Shown here: in pieces, positions 1-6,085 of the stretch
Position numbering within the stretch: the stretch's first letter is position 1
Layout: each line of letters opens with the position of its first letter
Origin: Actinomycetes bacterium
GTDB lineage: Bacteria; Actinomycetota; Acidimicrobiia; Spongiisociales; UBA5794
Direction: 5' to 3'
Length of the DNA: 6,112 nt
NCBI GenBank assembly: GCA_023336765.1
Contig: JAMBLL010000117.1
Coordinates: forward strand, 1 to 6,112
Made by a program: the position numbers and the translations under genes
Notes under the pieces: generated by a model
What the model was told of the DNA's origin: nothing
The model's database searches: none
What the model saw: the letters and a program-made list of their open reading frames with translations, nothing else

Positions 1-54
1 TGGAGTCAAGTGAAAGTGTCATGTGACAAGGCTACAACTGTGGACGAACTTCCA

Positions 55-100
55 CTTTGGCGTACAGGAGGCGCGTATGTGCTTCCCACCTACGCCAAAG
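55..100 (-). terminator. Long hairpin just downstream of the alpha-dioxygenase-like gene, possible terminator
   Basis: CTTTGGCGTA at 55-64 is perfectly complementary to TACGCCAAAG at 91-100. Inside the 26-base gap a second stem forms: GGAGGC (67-72) with GCTTCC (81-86), including one G-U pair, closing an 8-base loop. The structure starts two bases past the stop codon of the minus-strand oxygenase gene, where a terminator or 3'-end stabilising hairpin is expected. Neither strand has a T-run after it, so it is not a canonical rho-independent terminator. A U-poor hairpin or a protein-binding inverted repeat are the alternatives. The first 54 bases of the window show no gene. Confidence 0.4.
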
Positions 101-102
101 AC

Positions 103-2463
103 CTATTGCGCGTCGCCTTTCCAGGGGTTCTTTTTGAGTTCGGGGTCGAATTCGCGTAGTGGGTGCCTGGTCGGGTCAAGTGCTGCGCCTGTGTCCCAGG
201 GCTCGAAGGCGTTCTTGACATTGGCAAGTCCCGTGTCTGCCAATTCGGGATAGTGGCGCAATATCACCTGTTTGAAGCTGACGCCGTCAACCCACTCGAG
301 CCCCTCTTTCGTGTAGATACCCTCGCGATAATCGTCGGTGAAGAACCGATCGGCTTGCAACCGTCTGCTTGCGTTGAGGATGAAGATCTGGAACATCGTC
401 TCGCCGAATCCGAATCCATCCGGCCTGTGCCCCTCACCGAGTGTGCCGATGAGCAGGTCGAGTTGCTCTACATCGTCACCGTAGACCTCCCTGATACGGG
501 CAACGGTGTCCTTGTCATCTGTCAGGTCGTCGAAAGTACGGATCGGGTTCAGGCCGAGCTGTCTACGGAACTCGTTGTACCTCGGTACACCACGCTCGCG
601 TGCTCGCAGCAGGTCGATCGCACCCATATCGAACACGGGGTTACCGGGAACGCTCAGTTCCTGCATGAAGCGCGGGAAGTTGTTCAGGGTCAGAGCACCG
701 GGATGCTGGTTTCCGAACGAGTAGAAGAGGTTCGACATCCCGACGCGGTCTGTGACCTTCGGTGAACCTGCCTGACGGCTAGCCACGAACGGGACCTCTT
801 CGATCTCCTCGCCGGTCTCATGGCTCTGGATCTTGAGTTCCTCGGGGAGAAGCGAATGCAGACGGTAGACCTCCACGAATTCCTCCGTCAACCCGTACGG
901 CTGACCGTGCTTGTTGATCTTGTTGCCGACGAGGCCCCCGAGTTCCGGGTTCGCAACGTTGAACTCCGCAACGGTCTTGCGGTCCCCGGCCTTACGGAAC
1001 TTGTAGGTGAACATGCCGTACCAGTTCGAGTTGAGCGAGAGGTCCAGCCGATAGTTCGGGAGGATCGCCGGTGTCCATTCCACTGAGTGGATCTTCGCCA
1101 TGACCGCTGCGTTGATGAGACGTGCGACGTTGAAGAGTTGGTGGTCGTCCCAGTCGGGATAGTTCTCCTTGAGGTGATCACAGATCGCGTTGTGTTCGCG
1201 GGCGAACAGGTTGTGCAGCATTGCAAGCCCGATCCACCAGTTACGCACCATCCCGCTGTCCTCGACACCCTTGCTCCCAACCGGGAGTGTGCCGTCGTCG
1301 TTGAGCAGCAGCTTTCCATCGACTCCGCTACGTAGGCGGTCCTGGGTTTCCTGGTCGCTTCCGTAGATCTGGGATCCGTCCCACCAATGGGTGACCTCGT
1401 TGATGAACGTGACCGGTGTCTCTTCGCCTGTCTCCATACGTGTCGGGTCTGGTTGGGTCCGGCCGACGAACATATTGGTCTGGTGGTACCGCTTTCGGGC
1501 CGGATCATCGGCGTCGAGCGGGATCTCGATGATCTCCCTTGTGAGGTTGTCGCCGTGGGTGATCCAGTCGTGGTTCTGGAACTGTATCCATGACGCTGCA
1601 AGCAAGTTGAGGAACGGGACCTCAGCCATCTCGTCCTTGCGTGTGAGGAGCACTCGGCTGACCAGCCTCGGGTTCGGCGTGAGCATCTCGTCATCAGATG
1701 CCGGCCGGATCACGTCGTTGGCGACGTTTCTCGGGAAGCGTGTACCTGCAGCACCCTCTTTGGGGTCGGCCAGGTTGTTCCAACTTCCATCCGCGGTCCG
1801 GAAGTTGGAAACACCGTCAGGCGGCGCGAGACCGTCGGGTTGGAACGCAACGTTTGCGCCCGCGGGATACGTCGACTTCAGGTTCCCCACGTTGAGCTTG
1901 TCCCTCATGTACGCGAGATTCAGAATCCCCGAGTAGAGGCCCTTCCGGTACCAGTTCGTCCACACTTCGTCGCTGTAGTTCTTGCCCGCGAAATTGGTGA
2001 GCCAGCCCATGGCAGCCCCTCCCGCGGTACCGATGCCATGTCCGATCCCCTGCCGAACTGATCCCCACAAGTTGCTGTCGGGTTGTGGGACAGGCGATAC
2101 AGGCAGCGACGGTGGTGGTGGTGTCTCGAGGAGTTCGTCGCGGTCGAAGTGGTGGGCGTCGGGCACCTCAACATCCACTTCGGCAGCCGCGTTCGCCCGC
2201 GACGCTGCAAGCATGTGCTCCCATTCGGCGTTGCCGCCAGCCGTCGTGAGGGCAGATGCGAAGAGATCCGCGGCTCGCGTGTAGTTCTCAGTGCGATACT
2301 CGATGAGTCCAAGAAGCGCATCGCGATCGCCGCTGGCTTCGCCGTGGCCGTTGCTGGTTATCCGATCCTGGGCTCCGGTCAAATCCCCTGCTTCGAGGAG
2401 TCGCACCGCATCAGCCCTGACATCTTCCCAGCTCTCGTGTTGACCACCGTTTGCATCTGACAT
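103..2463 (-). CDS. Alpha-dioxygenase-like heme oxygenase (animal heme peroxidase / cyclooxygenase superfamily) with TPR-like N-terminus
   Basis: 786-residue protein. Residues 12-93 look like two to three TPR-type helical hairpins. A proline-rich linker (about 114-128) follows, then a catalytic domain of roughly 650 residues, about the full size of plant alpha-dioxygenase. Seen landmarks: SWIQFQNHDW with distal heme His298 and Gln294; THWWDGSQIYG (358-368) with Asp299, the positions that bind calcium in the plant enzyme; AKIHSVEWT with His459 and Thr464; VYRLHSLLPEE with Tyr533 three residues before proximal His536; and Arg700-Arg701, where the plant enzymes bind the substrate carboxylate. 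Tyr-x-x-His is the tyrosyl-radical signature of cyclooxygenases and alpha-dioxygenases; ordinary animal-type peroxidases lack it. Known family reaction: fatty acid plus O2 gives the 2(R)-hydroperoxy fatty acid. The native substrate here is unknown. No signal peptide or membrane segment is evident. Met at 2463 was chosen because AGAGGGGG precedes it by four bases; an upstream in-frame Met at 2526 lacks a comparable site and would run through the divergent promoter region. Confidence 0.9.
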   Translation of the reverse strand: MSDANGGQHESWEDVRADAVRLLEAGDLTGAQDRITSNGHGEASGDRDALLGLIEYRTENYTRAADLFASALTTAGGNAEWEHMLAASRANAAAEVDVEVPDAHHFDRDELLETPPPPSLPVSPVPQPDSNLWGSVRQGIGHGIGTAGGAAMGWLTNFAGKNYSDEVWTNWYRKGLYSGILNLAYMRDKLNVGNLKSTYPAGANVAFQPDGLAPPDGVSNFRTADGSWNNLADPKEGAAGTRFPRNVANDVIRPASDDEMLTPNPRLVSRVLLTRKDEMAEVPFLNLLAASWIQFQNHDWITHGDNLTREIIEIPLDADDPARKRYHQTNMFVGRTQPDPTRMETGEETPVTFINEVTHWWDGSQIYGSDQETQDRLRSGVDGKLLLNDDGTLPVGSKGVEDSGMVRNWWIGLAMLHNLFAREHNAICDHLKENYPDWDDHQLFNVARLINAAVMAKIHSVEWTPAILPNYRLDLSLNSNWYGMFTYKFRKAGDRKTVAEFNVANPELGGLVGNKINKHGQPYGLTEEFVEVYRLHSLLPEELKIQSHETGEEIEEVPFVASRQAGSPKVTDRVGMSNLFYSFGNQHPGALTLNNFPRFMQELSVPGNPVFDMGAIDLLRARERGVPRYNEFRRQLGLNPIRTFDDLTDDKDTVARIREVYGDDVEQLDLLIGTLGEGHRPDGFGFGETMFQIFILNASRRLQADRFFTDDYREGIYTKEGLEWVDGVSFKQVILRHYPELADTGLANVKNAFEPWDTGAALDPTRHPLREFDPELKKNPWKGDAQ
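1778..1810. repeat. Perfect 11-bp inverted repeat inside the oxygenase gene
   Basis: TTCCAACTTCC (1778-1788) is exactly complementary to GGAAGTTGGAA (1800-1810). The 11-base loop contains the palindrome CCGCGG (1791-1796). It lies in the codons for residues about 218-229, between the start of the catalytic domain and the distal-histidine motif. It would form a strong hairpin in the mRNA. A function such as translational pausing, RNase processing or protein binding is only a guess; chance from coding constraint is possible. Confidence 0.5.
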
Positions 2464-2467
2464 GTGT

Positions 2468-2475
2468 CCCCCTCT
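2468..2475 (-). promoter_or_regulatory. Strong Shine-Dalgarno site that fixes the oxygenase start
   Basis: Read on the minus strand, AGAGGGGG lies four bases before the ATG at 2463-2461; its GAGG core is seven bases away. It is the best ribosome binding site in the area and decides the start against the longer frame that begins at 2526. Confidence 0.75.
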
Positions 2476-2484
2476 GTTTCGGGA

Positions 2485-2490
2485 ACCGTA
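2485..2490 (-). promoter_or_regulatory. Possible -10 box for the oxygenase gene
   Basis: The minus strand reads TACGGT, matching the TAnnnT pattern of bacterial -10 elements, about 22 bases upstream of the chosen start. No good -35 sits at normal distance: TTGCTC (2518-2513) would need a 22-base spacer. The near-palindrome at 2493-2508 is immediately upstream, so a bound protein would cover the spacer. Confidence 0.25.
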
Positions 2491-2492
2491 CA

Positions 2493-2508
2493 CGCATGGG
2501 CCCGTGCG
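2493..2508. promoter_or_regulatory. 16-bp near-palindrome, candidate operator between divergent genes
   Basis: CGCATGGGCCCGTGCG is palindromic except for one T/G pair. It lies in the 89-base gap between the divergent oxygenase and DUF4234 genes, 29 bases from the first and 44 from the second. That placement suits a dimeric regulator acting on both promoters. No regulator gene is in the window, and GC-rich DNA can form such palindromes by chance. Confidence 0.35.
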
Positions 2509-2540
2509 ATGCGAGCAATTCTTCACGAAGCAGAGGAATG

Positions 2541-2546
2541 TATGCT
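2541..2546 (+). promoter_or_regulatory. Possible -10 box giving a leaderless DUF4234 transcript
   Basis: TATGCT matches TAnnnT and ends six bases before the ATG at 2553. Transcription could therefore begin at or next to the start codon. Leaderless mRNAs are common in actinobacteria. This would explain why no well-spaced ribosome site precedes 2553: AGAGGA at 2532-2537 is 15 bases away. The -35 region is weak. Confidence 0.25.
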
Positions 2547-2552
2547 GGATCC

Positions 2553-2960
2553 ATGAGCGATATACAGCGTGTACCCCGACAGCCGATACCCGATAGGCCT
2601 CTTGGTAAGGCGCGTTCGATAGGGCTGACCATCGTGCTGACCATCGTGACGTTCGGTATCTGGACGTTCTTCTGGTCGTACCAGACGGGTGAGGACCTCA
2701 AGAAGTACCGCGGCGATGGGCTTGGTGGTGTTGCCTATGCGATCATCAATTTCCTCTTCAGCCCTGCTGTCATGTTCCTCATGGCAGACGAGGTGGCGAA
2801 ACTGTACGAGGACGCAGGCGAGGAACCGCCGATCACCGCTGTGTGGGGGTTCTGGTTTCTGCTGCCCCTGATCGGGAACCTCATCTGGTACATCCGTATT
2901 CAGAACTCGCTCAACACCTTCTGGACAATGCGGGGCGCTCCGTACGCGAAAGGCGTCTGA
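2553..2960 (+). CDS. Small DUF4234-type integral membrane protein
   Basis: 135-residue protein recognisable as a DUF4234 family member by the pattern LGKARSIGLTIVLTIVTFGIW near the start, the spacing of three hydrophobic segments, and the conserved end with NSLNTFW. Probable membrane helices are residues 22-43, 56-79 and 94-116. The short loop at 80-93 reads ADEVAKLYEDAGEEPP, and the C-terminal tail is short. No enzymatic motif is seen, and the family has no settled function. Met at 2553 is preferred because the family usually begins shortly before the PLGK-type motif. A Met at 2538 would add five residues, but its purine-rich site abuts the ATG. A still longer frame from 2451 would overlap the start of the divergent gene and is unlikely. 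The gene is transcribed away from the oxygenase gene and is closed by a strong terminator, so it is probably a single-gene unit. Confidence 0.85.
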   Translation: MSDIQRVPRQPIPDRPLGKARSIGLTIVLTIVTFGIWTFFWSYQTGEDLKKYRGDGLGGVAYAIINFLFSPAVMFLMADEVAKLYEDAGEEPPITAVWGFWFLLPLIGNLIWYIRIQNSLNTFWTMRGAPYAKGV

Positions 2961-2967
2961 GGGCGTT

Positions 2968-2991
2968 GGTGCACAAAGTGTGCACCTTTTT
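2968..2991 (+). terminator. Rho-independent terminator after the DUF4234 gene
   Basis: GGTGCACA (2968-2975) pairs perfectly with TGTGCACC (2979-2986) around a 3-base loop (AAG), followed directly by TTTTT (2987-2991) and a further T-rich stretch. It begins seven bases after the DUF4234 stop codon. It isolates that gene from the protease-hydrolase pair, although read-through cannot be excluded. Confidence 0.9.
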
Positions 2992-3065
2992 ACGTTTTCG
3001 TATGCCAAAGTCCTGAGCATCGGTGGTTTGGGCCGTTGTTCGCGTGTAGGTTGGGAGGCAAGAGG
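2992..3065 (+). promoter_or_regulatory. Probable promoter and leader region of the protease-hydrolase unit
   Basis: A promoter is expected between the terminator at 2968-2991 and the protease start. TAGGTT at 3047-3052 fits TAnnnT, but no clear -35 is seen, so the exact promoter is unassigned. The segment ends in GGGAGG (3053-3058), a well-formed ribosome site for the small ORF at 3066. TATGCCAAAG at 3001-3010 differs by one base from the hairpin arm at 91-100. Confidence 0.35.
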
Positions 3066-3095
3066 ATGGTCGTGATCGGAAGGAAGGCGGGGTAG
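3066..3095 (+). CDS. Possible 9-codon leader ORF before the protease
   Basis: ATG at 3066 opens MVVIGRKAG and stops at TAG 3093-3095, two bases before the protease ATG. GGGAGG (3053-3058) lies seven bases upstream of the ATG, a better spacing than the protease's own AGGAAGG (3081-3087, ten bases from its ATG), which lies inside this mini-ORF. Ribosomes ending here could restart on the protease, giving translational coupling. The peptide has no run of one amino acid that would suggest classical attenuation. A nine-codon frame can arise by chance, so this is only a candidate. Confidence 0.3.
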   Translation: MVVIGRKAG

Positions 3096-3097
3096 GC

Positions 3098-4711
3098 ATG
3101 TCCGGTAACAACGAGGCCGATGGCAGTTCGAAGTTCGATGGATCGAGCCTTGATCCGTGGATCATCGCATCGCCGTTGCGCGATGAGATGGACAAGCCCG
3201 TAACCAGGTCCGCGCAACCCATAGACCTGATCGCCGACCTGAACCTGCGCCACCCTGCGGGTCTGGCAGTTGTCAGGGAACTTGTCTACATCGAGATCGT
3301 TGGATATGACAAGTGGCTCGAACTCAACCGTAGCCACAGCAGCGACACGGTGGCCTACCTCGAGAGTCTGTCCGATGCCGAAAACGCCAAGTTCGACCTA
3401 CGAACATGGGGAGGCATCACGGAGGAGCGTCTTGCGAAGGTTGTTGACATCGACAAGGCGACCTACACGCCCCAGTACGTGTACCCGAGTCTCATGACCG
3501 ATGAGATCAAAGAGCTCATCTCCGTTGACGGGCAATGTGCGACCCGCACCCTGTACAAGATCTGGCCTGACTTCGAAGTTGAGATGATGCTCACCAAGTC
3601 GACCGCCACCGTCAAGGCCGACGCCGCCCGCACCACGTTCAGTGCGTCTGGTGAGGGCATCGTGTGGGCCGTTGCCGACACAGGCATCGACGCAGATCAT
3701 CCACATTTCGTGGAGCACAGCAACCTCGACCTGAGTGATCTGCTCCCGCTGAAGCACATTGACTTCACAGGTGGCGACGAGGTAGCACCATCGGACCCTC
3801 ACGGCCACGGTACCCATGTGGCGGGGATCATTGCTGGGGAGTCGCCGGTCACGGTGGATCCTGCTGATCCTGCGGCCGGGCAACCCGCGGTGTTCGCTGG
3901 CACCGCCGAACTCAATAAGGAGGGCGATCCGTCGTATAAGCGGTGGCCGGTGACGACGGGGATCGCGGGTGTGGCTCCGCGGACGAAACTTGTAAGCATT
4001 TGTGTCCTCAACAAGTCAGGGACAGGCAAGGTGTCCAACCTGCTTGCCGCTATCGGGTACGTACAGGACATGAACGATCACGGCCGGCACCTGCGCATCC
4101 ACGGCATGAACATGAGCGTCGGGTATGGATTCGATCCCGAGTGGTTCGGATGCGGCCAGAGTCCGTTGTGTGTCGAGGTCGATCGTCTCGTGCGATCCGG
4201 CGTATCTGTCGTGGTTGCAGCGGGGAACACCGGCTATTGGAAACGCGGGGGAACCGAAGCGGCGATCAACAGCGGTATTGATGTCTCGATCAACGACCCA
4301 GGCAACGCACAGCTAGCCATCACGGTCGGTTCCACCCATCGTGAGAAGCCGCATACCTACGGCGTTTCGTACTTTTCATCGAAAGGGCCCACAGTGGACG
4401 GCAGGTTGAAGCCGGACCTTGTGGCTCCTGGCGAGAAGATCCTGTCCTGTGCGGCAGGGTCGGGCAGGGAGAAGATCGAGGACAAGTTGGGCGAGGGCGA
4501 CATCCACTACCGCCAGGAGAGCGGAACGAGCATGGCCGCGCCCCACGTATCGGGTGCCATTGCGGCGTTCCTGTCCGCGAGGAACGAGTTCATCGGCCAA
4601 CCGCAAAGAGTCAAGAAGATATTCACGCAGAGCGCGACCGACCTGGGAAGAGACAAGTACTTCCAGGGCCACGGCATGGTCGACGTCATGCGGGCCATGC
4701 AATCCATCTGA
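3098..4711 (+). CDS. Subtilisin-family (S8) serine protease, probably intracellular
   Basis: 537-residue protein with a complete S8 catalytic set: Asp194 in AVADTGIDADHP, His237 in HGHGTHVAGI, oxyanion Asn377 in VVVAAGNTG, and nucleophile Ser478 in SGTSMAAPHVSG. KPDLVAPG (438-445) is the usual conserved stretch before the serine motif. The catalytic domain is about residues 172-537. The first ~170 residues are hydrophilic and poorly recognisable; part (about 115-165) could be an I9-like prodomain, while 1-110 is too long for a simple propeptide. An insertion of roughly 35-40 residues (about 247-288), rich in Pro, Ala and Asp, separates the His motif from GIAGVAP. There is no signal peptide, transmembrane helix or C-terminal anchor, so the protein likely acts inside the cell. 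AGGAAGG at 3081-3087 is the ribosome site. The hydrolase gene follows after 16 bases, so the two are very probably co-transcribed. Target proteins are unknown; maturation of a partner or stress-triggered cleavage are open possibilities. Confidence 0.93.
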   Translation: MSGNNEADGSSKFDGSSLDPWIIASPLRDEMDKPVTRSAQPIDLIADLNLRHPAGLAVVRELVYIEIVGYDKWLELNRSHSSDTVAYLESLSDAENAKFDLRTWGGITEERLAKVVDIDKATYTPQYVYPSLMTDEIKELISVDGQCATRTLYKIWPDFEVEMMLTKSTATVKADAARTTFSASGEGIVWAVADTGIDADHPHFVEHSNLDLSDLLPLKHIDFTGGDEVAPSDPHGHGTHVAGIIAGESPVTVDPADPAAGQPAVFAGTAELNKEGDPSYKRWPVTTGIAGVAPRTKLVSICVLNKSGTGKVSNLLAAIGYVQDMNDHGRHLRIHGMNMSVGYGFDPEWFGCGQSPLCVEVDRLVRSGVSVVVAAGNTGYWKRGGTEAAINSGIDVSINDPGNAQLAITVGSTHREKPHTYGVSYFSSKGPTVDGRLKPDLVAPGEKILSCAAGSGREKIEDKLGEGDIHYRQESGTSMAAPHVSGAIAAFLSARNEFIGQPQRVKKIFTQSATDLGRDKYFQGHGMVDVMRAMQSI

Positions 4712-4714
4712 GCG

Positions 4715-4720
4715 AAAGGA
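4715..4720 (+). promoter_or_regulatory. Ribosome binding site fixing the hydrolase start
   Basis: AAAGGA lies seven bases before the ATG at 4728, within the 16-base gap after the protease stop. It supports this start over the long in-frame extension back to 4419, which would read out of frame through the protease catalytic-serine region. Confidence 0.6.
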
Positions 4721-4727
4721 CACGAAC

Positions 4728-6083
4728 ATGTCGATCGACTTTCCGACTGAAGTGGGGGGACTCCCGTTCTTTCCCATCGAATTCGACAAGAAGGCAAGAC
4801 TCGTTGACGACGACCAGGTACTCGCTCTCGACTCGTTCATCGAGACGGGTGGCGTGACCGACCTCCTCGTCGTGGCTCACGGGTGGAACAACGACGAGGC
4901 CCAGGCCATGGCTCTCTACAGACACCTTCTGTCCAATGTCGAAAGGGAGGCGGATGACGGTTTCGATGCCAGGACCGTTGCGGTGGTCGGCGTGTTCTGG
5001 CCTTCGAAGAAGTTCGCAGAGTCAGAGCTGATATCGGGTGGTGCAGCGGCGTTCGGCGATGACCTCCCCGAAGACGAACTGATCGCCCATCTCGAGGCAA
5101 TGCGAGTGGTCGGTGAATCAGATGAGGATGATGCAACGATCGATCGTCTGATCGAGTTGGTCCCGATCCTCGAGGACAAGAGGGCTGCCCGCACCGAGTT
5201 CGGGGAGAGGGTCCGCACTCTTTTGGGAACCGATATCGCCGACGACCCGGAACTCGCTGACGAGGTTCCAACAACGCTGTTCATGATGGCTGGGGACCAG
5301 ATGCTCGAAGAGTTGGGGATACCTCGCGACGAGGAGGCAGATGTCTCAGGTGTCGGAGGTATCGCTGCGGTCGGTGGGTTCGATGATGCCGATGGGGATC
5401 CGATGGGCGGGATCGCTGGCCTCGGGAGCTTCTTTAGCGGGATCCGTTCGGGAGCGGGAAACGCGCTCAACATGATCACGTATTACAAGATGAAGGCACG
5501 GGCCGGGACCGTCGGTCGGAAGGGCCTGGCTCCGGTGCTTCGGGAGGTGAAGGACGAGGTGCCAGGGATCAAGATCCACCTGGTCGGTCACAGCTTCGGT
5601 GGCAGGCTTGTCGCAGCAACCGCACTTGGCGAGTCCAGCACCGCCGCGGTTCTGCCGGTCGATTCGATGACGCTTCTCCAGGCCGCGTTCTCCCACAATG
5701 GCTTTGCTGAGGATTGGGATGGGACCAAGGATGGATATTTCCGGGATGTGTACGTCGAGAACCGTATCTCCGGGCCCACGCTGGTCACGCACACGCACAA
5801 CGACCAGGCCAACCGCGTTGCGTACCCGCTTGCGTCGCGGCTTGCCCGCCAGACTGCAGCTGCATTCGGTGATGCGGATGACAAGTACGGTGCTATCGGT
5901 GCCAACGGCGCGCAAAGTACGCCGGAAGCTGTTGAGGGGACCCTGCTTGCACGGGATGGAATCTACGCCTTCGATGCGGGTGTCGTGTACAACCTGGAGG
6001 GTTCGGACTACATCGACAACCACGGGGACGTTGCAGGCAGAGAGATAGCCAACGCCATAGTGGCGGCAGTGAATACGACGTGA
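4728..6083 (+). CDS. Alpha/beta-fold serine hydrolase, lipase/esterase-like, substrate unknown
   Basis: 451-residue protein. Strand DLLVVAHGWNN (45-55) supplies the HG oxyanion-type motif after an early beta strand. IHLVGHSFGGRLV (283-295) is the nucleophile elbow with Ser289. The likely acid is Asp359 in LVTHTHNDQANRVAYPLA, and the likely base is His432 in YIDNHGDVAGREIA, so a full Ser-Asp-His triad can be proposed. Between the first strand and the elbow lies an unusually large acidic insertion (about 110-205), then a glycine-rich stretch (208-245, repeated G-G-I-A-like units) that could form a lid or flexible flap. There is no signal peptide or clear membrane helix. The start has AAAGGA seven bases upstream and lies 16 bases after the protease stop, so co-transcription and related function are likely. 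The fold and triad are well supported. Lipase, esterase, thioesterase or peptidase activity cannot be told apart from sequence alone, and I do not recognise a named subfamily. Confidence 0.88.
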   Translation: MSIDFPTEVGGLPFFPIEFDKKARLVDDDQVLALDSFIETGGVTDLLVVAHGWNNDEAQAMALYRHLLSNVEREADDGFDARTVAVVGVFWPSKKFAESELISGGAAAFGDDLPEDELIAHLEAMRVVGESDEDDATIDRLIELVPILEDKRAARTEFGERVRTLLGTDIADDPELADEVPTTLFMMAGDQMLEELGIPRDEEADVSGVGGIAAVGGFDDADGDPMGGIAGLGSFFSGIRSGAGNALNMITYYKMKARAGTVGRKGLAPVLREVKDEVPGIKIHLVGHSFGGRLVAATALGESSTAAVLPVDSMTLLQAAFSHNGFAEDWDGTKDGYFRDVYVENRISGPTLVTHTHNDQANRVAYPLASRLARQTAAAFGDADDKYGAIGANGAQSTPEAVEGTLLARDGIYAFDAGVVYNLEGSDYIDNHGDVAGREIANAIVAAVNTT

Positions 6084-6085
6084 AC

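Noticed and set aside
17..28. Small palindrome TGTCA-TG-TGACA
   Set aside because: Arms of five bases are expected by chance at this scale, and the motif does not match a regulator site I can name.
163..765. 200-codon plus-strand frame opposite the oxygenase gene
   Set aside because: It is wholly antisense to codons for strongly conserved oxygenase motifs, has no recognisable domain, and is typical of GC-rich antisense frames.
888..1694. 268-codon minus-strand frame overlapping the oxygenase in another frame
   Set aside because: Its translation is dominated by Arg, Ser and Thr, the usual shadow composition, while the other frame matches alpha-dioxygenase.
2464..2526. 21-residue upstream extension of the oxygenase
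   Set aside because: No good ribosome site at 2526, whereas AGAGGGGG sits correctly before 2463. The extension would use up the divergent promoter region and the near-palindrome.
2625..2648. Perfect 12-bp direct duplication CTGACCATCGTG inside the DUF4234 gene
   Set aside because: It encodes LTIVLTIV in the first membrane helix. From memory of family members, the helix length is normal, so it is not a recent insertion and looks like codon coincidence.
2553..4711. Gasdermin-like pore protein plus activating protease
   Set aside because: A small membrane protein near a protease suggested it, but the 135-residue protein is a clear DUF4234 type with three helices, too short for a gasdermin, and a strong terminator separates the two genes.
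4419..4727. 103-residue upstream extension of the hydrolase
   Set aside because: It reads the protease gene out of frame, giving an Arg/Ser-rich shadow peptide. The ATG at 4728 has its own ribosome site.
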